A DNA stretch of 52,444 nucleotides from Pseudomonas sp. REP124 (GTDB taxonomy: Bacteria > Pseudomonadota > Gammaproteobacteria > Pseudomonadales > Pseudomonadaceae). Position numbers and translations under genes: made by a program. The stretch spans positions 1-52,444 of the forward strand of contig NZ_JAIQWX010000032.1 of the NCBI RefSeq assembly GCF_020164475.1, read 5' to 3'. A model generated the notes under the pieces. It was not told where the DNA came from and made no database searches. It worked only from the letters and a program-made list of their open reading frames with translations. Below are positions 9,740 to 18,312 of this stretch, in pieces (the stretch's first letter is position 1; the number at the start of each line of letters is the position of its first letter).

Positions 9740-10936
9740 ATGAGCCTGTTCTCCGCTGTCGAAATGGCACCCCGCGATCCAATCCTGGGCCTCAACGAAG
9801 CATTCAACGCCGATACCCGTACCGATAAGGTCAATCTGGGGGTAGGTGTTTACTGCAACGAGGAGGGGCGAATTCCACTCCTGCGCGCCGTTGTCGAAGC
9901 CGAGACGATTCGCGTCGCTCAACACGCTTCCCGTGGCTACCTGCCAATCGACGGTATCGCCGCCTACGACCAGGCCGTGCAGAAGCTGCTGTTCGGCAAT
10001 GATTCGCCGTTGATCGCTGCTGGCCGCGTAGTCACCACCCAGGCCGTCGGCGGTACCGGCGCACTGAAAATCGGTGCCGACTTCCTCAAGCAACTGCTGC
10101 CGAACGCCGTCGTGGCCATCAGCGACCCGAGCTGGGAAAACCACCGCGCGCTGTTCGAAACCGCCGGTTTCCCGGTGCAGAACTACCGCTACTACGACGC
10201 CGCCACCCACGACGTGAACCGCGCCGGCCTGCTGGAAGACCTGAACGCGCTGCCGAACGGCTCGATCGTGGTGCTGCACGCCTGCTGCCACAACCCGACC
10301 GGCGTCGACCTGAGCCCGGCGGACTGGAATAACGTTCTGGAAGCCGTGAAGGCCAAAGGTCACGTACCGTTCCTCGACATGGCCTACCAGGGCTTTGGTG
10401 ATGGCATCGACGAAGACGCCGCCGCCGTGCGCCTGTTCGCCGAGTCGGGCCTGACCTTCTTCGTGTCCAGCTCGTTCTCCAAATCCTTCTCGCTGTACGG
10501 CGAGCGCGTTGGCGCCCTGTCGATCGTCAGCGAATCGAAAGAAGAAAGCGCGCGCGTGCTGTCGCAGGTCAAGCGTGTGATCCGCACCAACTACTCCAAC
10601 CCGCCGACCCACGGTGCAAGCATCGTCGCCGCCGTGCTGAACAGCCCGGAACTGCGCGCCCAGTGGGAAGCCGAGCTGGCGGAAATGCGCCTGCGCATCA
10701 AGGGCATGCGTACCCAGATGGTTGACCTGCTGGCGAAAAACGCTCCGCAGCGTGACTTCAGCTTCGTCGGTCGCCAGCGCGGCATGTTCTCCTACTCGGG
10801 CCTGTCCGTTGAACAGGTTCACCGCCTGCGCAACGAGTTCGGCATCTACGCCCTGGACACCGGCCGCATCTGCGTGGCGGCGCTGAACCAGAGCAACATC
10901 AAAGTCGTGACGGATGCGATCGTTCAGGTGATCTGA
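9740..10936 (+). CDS. Aromatic/aspartate-type class I aminotransferase
   Basis: A 398-residue fold-type I PLP aminotransferase of the AspC/TyrB group. The PLP lysine is Lys248 in SSSFSKSFSLYGERVG. The Asn of HNPTGVD and the C-terminal substrate-carboxylate Arg region (GRICVAALN) are present. Enzymes of this group move the amino group between glutamate and aspartate or aromatic 2-oxo acids; sequence alone does not separate aspartate from tyrosine/phenylalanine preference, but the Pseudomonas gene beside uvrB is usually annotated as aromatic. It is a single-gene transcript ended by a strong terminator. Confidence 0.92.
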   Translation: MSLFSAVEMAPRDPILGLNEAFNADTRTDKVNLGVGVYCNEEGRIPLLRAVVEAETIRVAQHASRGYLPIDGIAAYDQAVQKLLFGNDSPLIAAGRVVTTQAVGGTGALKIGADFLKQLLPNAVVAISDPSWENHRALFETAGFPVQNYRYYDAATHDVNRAGLLEDLNALPNGSIVVLHACCHNPTGVDLSPADWNNVLEAVKAKGHVPFLDMAYQGFGDGIDEDAAAVRLFAESGLTFFVSSSFSKSFSLYGERVGALSIVSESKEESARVLSQVKRVIRTNYSNPPTHGASIVAAVLNSPELRAQWEAELAEMRLRIKGMRTQMVDLLAKNAPQRDFSFVGRQRGMFSYSGLSVEQVHRLRNEFGIYALDTGRICVAALNQSNIKVVTDAIVQVI

Positions 10937-10952
10937 ACCGCAGACTGAGACG

Positions 10953-10985
10953 AAAAACGGGAAGCCAGTCGGCTTCCCGTTTTTA
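10953..10985 (+). terminator. Rho-independent terminator after aminotransferase
   Basis: A strong stem ACGGGAAGCC / GGCTTCCCGT with an AGTC loop, flanked by A and T runs, 16 bases after the stop codon. Confidence 0.92.
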
Positions 10986-11044
10986 TTTGTGGCAGATAAA
11001 TCTCAAGACAGCGCCTGCGCCCACTAAACTCCACAGCAATTCAA

Positions 11045-11133
11045 TGTGGGAGCGGGCTTGCTCGCGAAAGCGGTCCTTCATTCAACACGGATGTGACTGA
11101 CACATCGCATTCGCGAGCAAGCCCGCTCCCACA
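11045..11133. repeat. REPIN: 23-bp inverted pair
   Basis: TGTGGGAGCGGGCTTGCTCG at 11045 is matched by its exact complement ending at 11133, with a loop of about 43 bases. This is a typical Pseudomonas REP pair. Confidence 0.85.
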
Positions 11134-11169
11134 GGTTTGTGTACACCCTGAAATTCCTGCGAGAACCCT

Positions 11170-11379
11170 ATGAAAAACGACAACCTGCGCGCCGACCGCG
11201 ATGATCTTGATGACCTGGACCGCTTTACCCCCCGCACCCCGGCCAAACGCAGCGGCAACCTGGTCATGCAAGTGGCGACCGGTGTGTTCCTCGGCGGCCT
11301 GGCGCTGTGGCTGGTGCAACTGGGTGCCACGGCGCTCTACGCCAAGCTGATGATGGGCACGATCACCTTTGGTGGTTAG
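11170..11379 (+). CDS. Small single-span membrane protein, unknown function
   Basis: 69 residues. An acidic, charged N-terminus (DRDDLDDLDRF) and a basic patch (TPAKRSGN) are followed by one hydrophobic segment (QVATGVFLGGLALWLVQLGATALYA, about 34-58). This suggests a bitopic inner-membrane protein with its N-terminus in the cytoplasm. No recognised domain. Codon use looks native and the ATG is the only sensible start, although the ribosome site is weak. It stands alone between a REP pair and tRNA-Asn. Confidence 0.7.
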   Translation: MKNDNLRADRDDLDDLDRFTPRTPAKRSGNLVMQVATGVFLGGLALWLVQLGATALYAKLMMGTITFGG

Positions 11380-11445
11380 GTCGGCCGTCAATCGTCGATA
11401 AACCACCGTCTGTCCCGTTAAATCCGTCCGATTGCTATCTGGCGC

Positions 11446-11473
11446 TTGACTTCTCTTTTTGAATCAGTAACAT
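11446..11473 (+). promoter_or_regulatory. Sigma-70 promoter of tRNA-Asn
   Basis: TTGACT (11446-11451), 16 bases, then TAACAT (11468-11473), ending nine bases before the tRNA gene. A good match for a stable-RNA promoter. Confidence 0.7.
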
Positions 11474-11482
11474 AGCCGGCAT

Positions 11483-11558
<76 letters not shown>

Positions 11559-11563
11559 GATAC

Positions 11564-11590
11564 AAAAAACCCGCCTATGGCGGGTTTTTT
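11564..11590 (+). terminator. Rho-independent terminator after tRNA-Asn
   Basis: Stem AAAAAACCCGCC / GGCGGGTTTTTT with a TAT loop, starting six bases after the tRNA. It is nearly symmetrical, so it may also stop the convergent AraC gene. Confidence 0.92.
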
Positions 11591-11609
11591 CGTTCTGGCG
11601 TTGTGATCA

Positions 11610-12542
11610 TTACGTATTCAACGGCGACTGCGGTGTATCAGGGTTTAGTTGCTGGCGCCGGAATTGTCCCGGCGGTTGGCCATGGATCTGACGAAAACGT
11701 CGAGAAAAGTAAGCTTCGTCAGCAAATCCACACAACCTCGCCACCTCCCCCACCGGCCGTGTGCCATTGAGCAGATAATTGCGAGCCGCATGCATCCTGC
11801 GTTCCAGCACCAGTTCGGTGAAGGTCTTGCCAATTTCCTTGCGCAACCAGTGCGTCAAGTAGGTTGGTGACAGGTAAGTCGCTGCGGCCACCTTGATCAG
11901 GTTGAGGTCCGGGTCGGCGATGTTCTTGCGCAAATATTCGGACATTCTGCTCAAAGCATCGCGCCGGCTGACTTCAGCGGCGTTTTCTTCAGCCAGCCGT
12001 TTGAGCGGCTCGGCATACAAGGCGCACACACTCCCCACCAATTGCAGCAGCAGCCCCTTGAGCATCTCGCGGGTGCCGAACTGACGGTTCTCGTCGAGCA
12101 AGCGCATCTGTTCGATCAAGGCGCAGACTTTGCTGAAATCCTCATCCCCCAAAATGAAGTCCAGATGCTCCTGAAAGCGAAATGGCGATAGCTCCGGCGC
12201 GAGGAGAATCGACACTTCCTCCAGATCCATTGGATCGCATTGCAAGTGCGGCAGCAGGAAGGTCTGGGAGAAATTGATCACCATGAAATTGCTGTCCGCC
12301 GGGTGCGGAATCACATGCACGCGATGCGGCAGGATGAAAGCGAGCGTGTTGCGCGGAAACGGGCGCTCGACGTTGCCAATGTGCTGCACGGTGTCTCCAC
12401 CCAGGTTGATCTGAATTTGAAAGTATTCGTGGCGATGGGGGCTGGTTTCGGCACGCCGCCCCTTTTTGTCGCGGATGTAAAAGTCCGTCAATTCGCTGCG
12501 TTGCTGCATGACGTAGGTAGGTACTCGACTCGGTGACGACAT
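11610..12542 (-). CDS. AraC family transcriptional regulator with cupin-like sensor
   Basis: About 310 residues. The N-terminal half looks like a cupin effector domain (TSPHRHEYFQIQINLGGDTVQHIGN). The C-terminal half carries two helix-turn-helices (LNLIKVAAATYLSPTYLTHWLRKEIGKTFTELVLERR and VGEVARLCGFADEAYFSRRFRQIHG). The start at 12542 is favoured by an upstream GAGGA; in-frame ATGs at 12608 and 12509 are alternatives. It is transcribed away from the MFS/FAH/SDR/dehydrogenase operon, which it probably controls, with a substrate or pathway intermediate as ligand. The ligand is not identifiable. Confidence 0.88.
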   Translation of the reverse strand: MSSPSRVPTYVMQQRSELTDFYIRDKKGRRAETSPHRHEYFQIQINLGGDTVQHIGNVERPFPRNTLAFILPHRVHVIPHPADSNFMVINFSQTFLLPHLQCDPMDLEEVSILLAPELSPFRFQEHLDFILGDEDFSKVCALIEQMRLLDENRQFGTREMLKGLLLQLVGSVCALYAEPLKRLAEENAAEVSRRDALSRMSEYLRKNIADPDLNLIKVAAATYLSPTYLTHWLRKEIGKTFTELVLERRMHAARNYLLNGTRPVGEVARLCGFADEAYFSRRFRQIHGQPPGQFRRQQLNPDTPQSPLNT

Positions 12543-13125
12543 CTGCAGAGAATCCTCGACAGGTACATGAACAGCTAGTCGTCGCGCCGCAAATGGAGGA
12601 GACGACATGGGAGATTGTGAGGGTGAACCCGGACAGGATTCAACAACTCATAGGATGACGTAGATATCGACGGATTATTTGTATCTGTGTGTGGGAATTT
12701 TCCTGTCCAAAAAAATAATCCAATATCGAATTTTTTATTTCAATAAAAACAATAAGTTAATAGAACTACAAAGAAAGAACGGCTCATATATTTTCTTGGA
12801 CAGATGCATTACCCAGCATTTTCAAAAGAAAAACGATCTAACGCCTCCGTTGATTTTGGATGGTTGTACGACCACTGTGACAGGCAACGCAGCCCGCCCC
12901 ATCCAAAAATAATCACCAGGTGCGCATATCATGACTCCGCTTTCCACCCTCAACGACCCGCCCGACCTCGCCCCGAATCCGACTTGTCGGAAGGTGTTCC
13001 TGAACACCTGACGCCGGTTGTCCGCGCAGCTCACCCAAGCAACGCTTGCACTGCCCCGAATGGGAGGCAACGGGCTCGGCTGCGCACAGATATCTCGATT
13101 CTTCTAACAATAACGAGGTCCATCC
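12543..13125. other. Divergent regulatory region, AT-rich in the middle
   Basis: 583 bases between the AraC gene and the MFS operon. The section from about 12660 to 12830 is strikingly AT-rich for this genome. It carries an inverted pair CTGTCCAA (12703-12710) and TTGGACAG (12796-12803). A TGGTTGTACGACCA near-palindrome follows at 12861. The open frames through here lack ribosome sites and family signatures, so I see no gene. Confidence 0.55.
12861..12874. promoter_or_regulatory. GntR/FadR-like operator candidate
   Basis: TGGTTGTACGACCA is palindromic except for one base pair and fits the TNGTNNNACNA pattern of FadR-type GntR regulators. It lies in the promoter region of the MFS operon. No GntR gene is in the window, so this is inference. 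Confidence 0.35.
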
Positions 13126-14460
13126 ATGTCCAATTCCACAACCTCTTCAGTGACGTCCGGCGCTCGCGATGCCGCGCCCACCCAGCGACTGCCGACTCGC
13201 CGGCGCTGGTTCATGCTGTCGCTGCTGCTGATCGCAACCATCATCAACTACATCGACCGTGTGAACATCTCGATCGCAGCACCTTTCATGGCCAAGGACC
13301 TGGGCCTGGACAAGATCGAAATGGGTCTGATTTTTTCCGCGTTCGCCTGGACTTACGCCCTTGCGCTGGTGCCTGCCGGGTTCATCGCCGACCGCTTCGG
13401 CTCCCGGTTGACCTATGGGGTGTCACTGATCAGTTGGTCGACAGTCACTGTTTTGCAGGGTTTTGCCACAGGATTTGCATCCTTGTTCGGCCTGCGTCTG
13501 GCCGTCGGTGCGATGGAGGCGCCGGCATTTCCTGCCAATAGCCGGGCGGTGACCGTGTGGTTCCCGGCACGTGAACGCGGGATGGCCAGCAGCATCTACG
13601 TGTGCGGCCAGTATTTGGGCACTGCCCTGTTTACCGGCGCGTTGCTCTGGCTGGCCACTACCTTCGACTGGCGCCATGTGTTTTACAGCACCGGATTGCT
13701 GGGCATCGTGTTCGGGGTGATCTGGCTGTTCCTGTACCGCGACCCGCTGAGCTGCAAGAAAGTCAGCAAGGAAGAACTGAAATACATTGAAAACGGTGGT
13801 GGTCTTGTCAAGAGCAGCCAGGAACGCACCCGCTTCAACTGGCGGCAAATCACCGAACTGTTTGGCTATCGGCAGATCTGGGCAATTTGTATTGGAAAGT
13901 TTGCCAGCACTTCGGCGTTGTACTTCTTCCTCACCTGGTTCCCGACCTATCTGATCGAAGAACGGCAACTCACCACGATCAAGGCCGGGATCTTTGCTGT
14001 GTTGCCATTCGTAGGTGCAACCGTAGGCATTCTGCTCGCCGGGATCATTTCCGATCTTCTGATACGCCGCGGCTACTCCATGTCCTTCGCACGCAAATTG
14101 CCACTGGTGGTCGGCTCGATGCTGGGGATGTCGATCGTTCTGGTGAATTTCACCGACTCAAACGTGATCTGCATTGCCATTTTGACTATCGCCTTCTTTG
14201 CCCAGGGAATCGCCTCTTCGTCGTGGGCCGCCGTATCGGAAGTAGCACCCAAGGAACTGATCGGCCTGACGGGAGGGGTTACCAGCCTCGCGGCCAACAT
14301 CGGCGGGATCGTCACACCGATAGTGATTGGCGCGATCGTCCAGTCCACAGGCTCCTTCGCCTGGGCCTTCTGGTTCATCGGTGGTGTAGCGCTGATGGGG
14401 ACCTTGTCCTACTCGTTGCTGCTAGGCCGCCTGTACCGCATCGAACTGAAGGCCCGCTAA
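13126..14460 (+). CDS. MFS transporter, anion:cation symporter (ACS) family
   Basis: A 444-residue 12-helix permease. The signature NYIDRVNISIAAPFMAKDLGLDKIEMGLIFSAFAWTYAL and motif GFIADRFGSR are those of ACS-family carriers for glucarate, galactonate, phthalate and similar organic anions. The ATG at 13126 has GAGG upstream. It opens a four-gene operon with an FAH-family hydrolase, an SDR and a D-2-hydroxyacid dehydrogenase, so it most likely imports a sugar acid or other carboxylate that these enzymes degrade. Exact substrate unknown. Regulation is probably by the divergent AraC protein. Confidence 0.9.
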   Translation: MSNSTTSSVTSGARDAAPTQRLPTRRRWFMLSLLLIATIINYIDRVNISIAAPFMAKDLGLDKIEMGLIFSAFAWTYALALVPAGFIADRFGSRLTYGVSLISWSTVTVLQGFATGFASLFGLRLAVGAMEAPAFPANSRAVTVWFPARERGMASSIYVCGQYLGTALFTGALLWLATTFDWRHVFYSTGLLGIVFGVIWLFLYRDPLSCKKVSKEELKYIENGGGLVKSSQERTRFNWRQITELFGYRQIWAICIGKFASTSALYFFLTWFPTYLIEERQLTTIKAGIFAVLPFVGATVGILLAGIISDLLIRRGYSMSFARKLPLVVGSMLGMSIVLVNFTDSNVICIAILTIAFFAQGIASSSWAAVSEVAPKELIGLTGGVTSLAANIGGIVTPIVIGAIVQSTGSFAWAFWFIGGVALMGTLSYSLLLGRLYRIELKAR

Positions 14461-14559
14461 CTCAAGAAAAGCTTATTTCTCCAAGACGAGGCGGCATTCG
14501 TCCAACTTCACCCGAGATTGCCGCCGTACGCTGATGTTTCATAAAGGACCCATACCCGG

Positions 14560-15252
14560 ATGAACATGCCCGAATATGTTTTTACACCAGATCTGCCTGT
14601 GACCTTGCCGGTTGCCGGCAGCCAGCAGCGTTTTCCCGTCGGCCGGGTATTTTGCGTCGGTCGCAATTACCCATGGCCCGACACGCAAGGCCAGTCCCGC
14701 CTGCCACCGGTGTTTTTCATGAAACCGGCGAGCAATGTGGTGGACGCACAGGGCGAAATCGCCTTCCCGCCATTGACCGAAGAGTTCGCCCACGAGATCG
14801 AGTTGGTGATTGCCATTGGCGAAGGTGGCGCCAATATTCCTGAGGATCAGGCATTGGCGTACGTCTGGGGTTATGGCGCCGGTCTTGACCTGACGCGTCG
14901 AGATGTCCAGCGCGCGGCCAAGAGCAGTGGCATGCCGTGGGAAGGCGCCAAGGTATTCGACGGCGCAGCGCCAATCACCGCGATTGTGCCGGTCTCCCGT
15001 GCAGGCCATCCCGATGGTGACTTGTGGTTGAACGTCAACGGCGAAGAACGTCAGCGCGACAGCCTCGAGAGTCAAATCTGGTCAGTCAGCGAGATCATCA
15101 GCCGCATTTCCCAGTCCGTCGCGCTGCGCGCGGGCGACCTGATCATGACTGGCAGCCCCGCGGGCGTCGATGTGCTGCAACCCGGAGACATCATCCACGC
15201 CGGCATCGACGGCATCGGCCAGATCGAAATGCGCGTCGGCCGGCGCCCCTGA
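14560..15252 (+). CDS. Fumarylacetoacetate hydrolase (FAH) family protein
   Basis: A 230-residue FAH-domain enzyme. The family features are VGRNYPWP (start of the FAH fold), FFMKPASNVV, the acidic metal-binding run EEFAHEIELVIAIGEGG, GYGAGLDLTRRDVQ, and the GDLIMTGSPAGVDVLQPGD turn. Members hydrolyse C-C bonds of acylpyruvates and 2,4-diketo acids, or act as decarboxylases or isomerases, with Mg2+ or Mn2+. In this operon a diketo-acid hydrolase or acylpyruvase role is reasonable: the SDR would make the diketo acid and this enzyme would cleave it. That pathway order is inferred. Confidence 0.88.
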   Translation: MNMPEYVFTPDLPVTLPVAGSQQRFPVGRVFCVGRNYPWPDTQGQSRLPPVFFMKPASNVVDAQGEIAFPPLTEEFAHEIELVIAIGEGGANIPEDQALAYVWGYGAGLDLTRRDVQRAAKSSGMPWEGAKVFDGAAPITAIVPVSRAGHPDGDLWLNVNGEERQRDSLESQIWSVSEIISRISQSVALRAGDLIMTGSPAGVDVLQPGDIIHAGIDGIGQIEMRVGRRP

Positions 15253-15300
15253 ATCTGACACACAACACGCCTCAGTGAATTGAAAAAAGGAAATAACAAG

Positions 15301-16059
15301 ATGACCCATCCTTTGAAAGTCGCCCTGGTAACCGGCGCCGGCAGCGGAATCGGCCGCGCGGTGGCCCTTGGTCTGATGGCCGACGGATTCACCGTGGTAT
15401 TGGCCGGTCGCCGGCCGGAGCCATTGCTGGAGTTGGCGGAACTGGCGTCGGTCGACGGGTACAAAGCCCTGCCCGTGCCTACTGATGTGCGCGATCCAGC
15501 CAGCGTCGACGCGCTGTTTGCCACCATCACCGACAAGTACGGTCGTCTGGACGTAGTGTTCAACAACGCCGGGGTCAACGCCCCGGCCGTGCCCCTGGAT
15601 GAGCTGACCTTCGAACAGTGGCGAACAGTGATCGACACCAACCTCAACGGCGTTTTCCTCTGCGCCCGCGGCGCCTTCGGACTGATGCGCCGGCAACAGC
15701 CCATGGGTGGGCGCATCATCAATAACGGCTCGATCTCGGCGCACACCCCCCGCCCCTTCAGCACCGCCTATACCGCCAGCAAACACGCGGTGCTGGGCCT
15801 GACCAAATCCCTGGCCCTGGATGGCCGCGAATTCAACATTGCCTGCAGCCAGATCGATATCGGCAACGCCCTGACCGAGATGTCGGTACGCATGACCAAA
15901 GGCGTGCGCCAGGCCAACGGCAGCATCGCCGTGGAGCCGATGGTGGATGTCCAGCACGTGGCCGATGCCGTGCGCTACATCGCCGCCCTTCCGCTGTCGG
16001 CGAATGTCCTGAACATGACCGTCATGGCCACCGCCATGCCGTTTGCCGGTCGCGGTTGA
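15301..16059 (+). CDS. Short-chain dehydrogenase/reductase
   Basis: A 252-residue classical SDR. The cofactor motif [11 protein letters not shown] is at residues 12-22, with NNAGVN, catalytic Ser in NNGSISA, and Tyr-x-x-x-Lys in YTASK. The Arg in GRRPEP after beta-2 suggests NADP(H) is possible. The ATG at 15301 has AAGGA upstream and the family-typical start, in preference to an upstream in-frame start at 15280. Third gene of the MFS operon. It probably oxidises a hydroxyl of the imported acid. Confidence 0.9.
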   Translation: MTHPLKVALVTGAGSGIGRAVALGLMADGFTVVLAGRRPEPLLELAELASVDGYKALPVPTDVRDPASVDALFATITDKYGRLDVVFNNAGVNAPAVPLDELTFEQWRTVIDTNLNGVFLCARGAFGLMRRQQPMGGRIINNGSISAHTPRPFSTAYTASKHAVLGLTKSLALDGREFNIACSQIDIGNALTEMSVRMTKGVRQANGSIAVEPMVDVQHVADAVRYIAALPLSANVLNMTVMATAMPFAGRG

Positions 16060-16091
16060 CCGGCTTTTTTATTGCGCTATACGAGGTCCAC

Positions 16092-17048
16092 ATGAAGCCA
16101 GAAGTCTTGCAGCTCAGCCCGATCCTGATCCCTGAAATCAACACCCGCCTGGGTGAGTTGTTCACCATCAGGCGTTATTTTGAACAGGCCGATAAAGCGG
16201 CCTATATCAAAGAGCATGGCGCCAACATTCGCGGTGTGATCACCGGCGGCCACACCGGGATCAGTCAGGCGTTGATGGCTCAATTACCCAAACTGGAAGT
16301 GGTAGCAGTCAACGGTGTGGGCACCGATGCGGTAGACCTCGCCTACGCCAGGGATCGCGGAATTCGCGTCACCGCAACCATCGGTGCGCTGACCGAAGAT
16401 GTGGCTGACCTGGCTATCGGCCTGTTGATCGCCGTGTGCCGAGGCCTGTGCACCAGTGACCGTTATGTGCGTTCCGGTCAATGGCCCCACAGCACAACAC
16501 CGCTGGCACCGTTGCCACTGGCACGCCAGGTATCGGGCATGCGCATCGGCATCGTCGGCATGGGTCGGGTCGGTCGCGCCGTGGCTACCCGCGCTGCCGC
16601 GTTCGGCTGCCCGATCAGCTACACCGACCTGCAACCGATGAGCGATGTGAACCACAGTTTCGTCGCCGATCTGACGCAGTTGGCCAGCCAAAGCGATGCG
16701 CTGATTCTCGCCGCCGCTGCCGACAAGGCAGAAGCCATCATCAATGCCGATGTGCTCAAAGCGCTGGGCCAGGGTGGTTACTTGATCAACGTGGCCCGGG
16801 GCAAGTTGGTCAACGAAGTCGATCTGGTAGCGGCATTGAAGGCGGGCGAGATCGCCGGCGCGGCACTGGATGTGTTTGTCGACGAGCCGCGGGTACCAGA
16901 GACCCTGTTCGGCAATGAGCAGGTGGTGCTGCAACCCCATCGCGCCAGTGCGACCGTGCAGACCCGCACGCGAATGGGTGAAATGGTGGTGGCGAGCCTG
17001 GTGGACAGTTTCGCCGGACGCGTACCGCAGGGCTCGGTAACCGATTGA
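16092..17048 (+). CDS. D-isomer-specific 2-hydroxyacid dehydrogenase
   Basis: 318 residues, glyoxylate/hydroxypyruvate reductase-like. The NAD(P) motif is GIVGMGRVGRAV. The catalytic Arg (NVARGKLV), Glu (DVFVDEPRVPETL) and His (LQPHRASATVQT) are all present. The ATG at 16092 follows GAGG and is preferred over an in-frame start 36 bases upstream that overlaps the SDR gene. It would reduce a 2-oxo acid released by the pathway, or oxidise a 2-hydroxy acid. Last gene of the operon; a hairpin follows ten bases after the stop. Confidence 0.9.
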   Translation: MKPEVLQLSPILIPEINTRLGELFTIRRYFEQADKAAYIKEHGANIRGVITGGHTGISQALMAQLPKLEVVAVNGVGTDAVDLAYARDRGIRVTATIGALTEDVADLAIGLLIAVCRGLCTSDRYVRSGQWPHSTTPLAPLPLARQVSGMRIGIVGMGRVGRAVATRAAAFGCPISYTDLQPMSDVNHSFVADLTQLASQSDALILAAAADKAEAIINADVLKALGQGGYLINVARGKLVNEVDLVAALKAGEIAGAALDVFVDEPRVPETLFGNEQVVLQPHRASATVQTRTRMGEMVVASLVDSFAGRVPQGSVTD

Positions 17049-17057
17049 ACCCTGGCC

Positions 17058-17084
17058 ATCGAGGGGACATTGCGCCCCCTCGAT
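17058..17084 (+). terminator. Hairpin at end of the MFS operon
   Basis: Stem ATCGAGGGG / CCCCTCGAT around a nine-base loop containing CATTGCG. It lacks a clear U-run. The same hairpin occurs at 35565-35591 after another catabolic operon, and homology continues beyond it into transporter coding sequence. Confidence 0.55.
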
Positions 17085-17215
17085 GATTCGGCATCAGGCG
17101 ACAGATCGACGCCCAACTGGAACACCGCGACGACGGTGTCGATCACCATGGCCAGCAGGATCGACAGGCGGGAGATGGTCGCGCTGCCCGTGACCAGCGG
17201 TGGAAAAAACTTGGA
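17058..17215 (-). pseudogene. Mosaic remnant of Nramp-like and xanthine-permease genes
   Basis: Three pieces match the locus at 35.6-38.8 kb in the same order and strand. 17058-17122 matches 35565-35630, the terminator plus the last codons of the Nramp-like gene (FQLGVDL is still readable; the stop is lost by a one-base deletion). 17121-17188 matches 38151-38218, inside the permease gene, with two mismatches. 17188-17214 matches 38371-38397, further upstream in the same gene, with about three mismatches. The intervening about 2.5 kb and 152 bases are missing. The joins fall at short shared sequences (GGAA and CC). This is a deleted relic of a second copy of that transporter pair, not a functional gene. 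Confidence 0.85.
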
Positions 17216-17315
17216 AAAATAAACACCCTGAACAAGTCGGGGCGTTTGTTGAACTGGCCTTCAGTGCGTTTTCACACAGTCTGCGATGGCAGTTTTTTTC
17301 GTTTTCGGCTTCCGC

Positions 17316-18311
17316 TCATACCTGAGATTTCACCGTCTGCTTCGGCAACTCCCCGAATCGCTGCCGATAGTAATTGGCAAACCGCCCCACGTGACCGAAG
17401 CCGAACTCCAGCGCCACCTCCGTCACGCTGCAATGCGGCCGTGCCAGAAGGAATTCACGGGCGGCCTCAAGGCGCAATCCCCGCAAGCGGTCCATCGGGC
17501 TTTGACCGTATTCGCGCTGGCACAAAGTGTTCAGGCTGCGAATGCTCACTCCAGCGGCAACCGCCAGTTCAGACAGGCTGATGCCTTGGGCAAGATGCTC
17601 ACGCATGCAGGAATCGATTTTCTGCAACTGACGCGCAGGCAGACGCGGCGCCGGCGATGGCTCCTGCGCAGCACCGCAATGACTGAGCAGAAACAGCGGC
17701 AGGCTTTGCTCCAGATGCTGCAACCAGCATGAAGGCGTTGCGCCCGCCTCGCCTTCGGGCAAATGCTCGAGCAACTCGCTGACCAGCCGAAACCAGCGTA
17801 TCGCCAGCGGCCGTTGCAGGCGACTGACCGGCGCTAAATCGAAGCCCTCCGGCAAATCATCCCCCAGCGCTCTCTGCCCGGCGGCGAGCAATGTCCGCGG
17901 CAGTTTGAGGATCAACTGCTCGCAGCCCTCCTCCCACACCACCCGTGCCTGCTCGCGCGGCGACAGGATCGCCACTTCCCCGGGGCTGACGCCATAGCCC
18001 ATGCCGTCGGATTCCAGAGTGGCGCTGCCACGCAACGGCATCTGCACCAGCACAAAATCCTCGAACGGCCGCGGGCGGATTTCCACCTGGCCGCCATAGC
18101 GCAGTGCATACAGCTCGCAACTGGCGACCTGACCGCGATAGAACGCGGTATCGACGCCGCCCTTCGGCCAGTCCAGCTCATGCTCCACCAGCGCCTGCCC
18201 CATCAGCCGCTGGGTTTCCTGGGCCGAGCGGCTGGTGAACACCGGCTCGCGGCACATCAGCGACAGGTTCAGGCCCACGCTATTGGCGGTGGCCGCGTGC
18301 AAGGTCGTCAT
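17316..18311 (-). CDS. AraC family regulator (AraC_binding_2 / XylS-like), distal
   Basis: 331 residues. The N-terminal effector domain is of the AraC_binding_2 kind found in XylS, BenR and similar activators (FEDFVLVQMPLRGSATLESDG). The C-terminal double helix-turn-helix is intact (ISLSELAVAAGVSIRSLNTLCQREYGQSPMDRLRGLRLEAAREFL, then VTEVALEFGFGHVGRFANYYRQRFGELP). The start codon is one base after the stop of the upstream AraC gene, so they form one transcript. XylS-type regulators usually respond to aromatic acids, which fits the neighbouring dioxygenase operons. Which of the two regulators controls which operon is unknown. Confidence 0.88.
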   Translation of the reverse strand: MTTLHAATANSVGLNLSLMCREPVFTSRSAQETQRLMGQALVEHELDWPKGGVDTAFYRGQVASCELYALRYGGQVEIRPRPFEDFVLVQMPLRGSATLESDGMGYGVSPGEVAILSPREQARVVWEEGCEQLILKLPRTLLAAGQRALGDDLPEGFDLAPVSRLQRPLAIRWFRLVSELLEHLPEGEAGATPSCWLQHLEQSLPLFLLSHCGAAQEPSPAPRLPARQLQKIDSCMREHLAQGISLSELAVAAGVSIRSLNTLCQREYGQSPMDRLRGLRLEAAREFLLARPHCSVTEVALEFGFGHVGRFANYYRQRFGELPKQTVKSQV

Positions 18312-18312
18312 C

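Noticed and set aside
12679..13125. Small plus-strand open frames between the AraC and MFS genes
   Set aside because: No ribosome sites, atypical composition in the AT-rich part and no family similarity that I recognise; the region looks regulatory.
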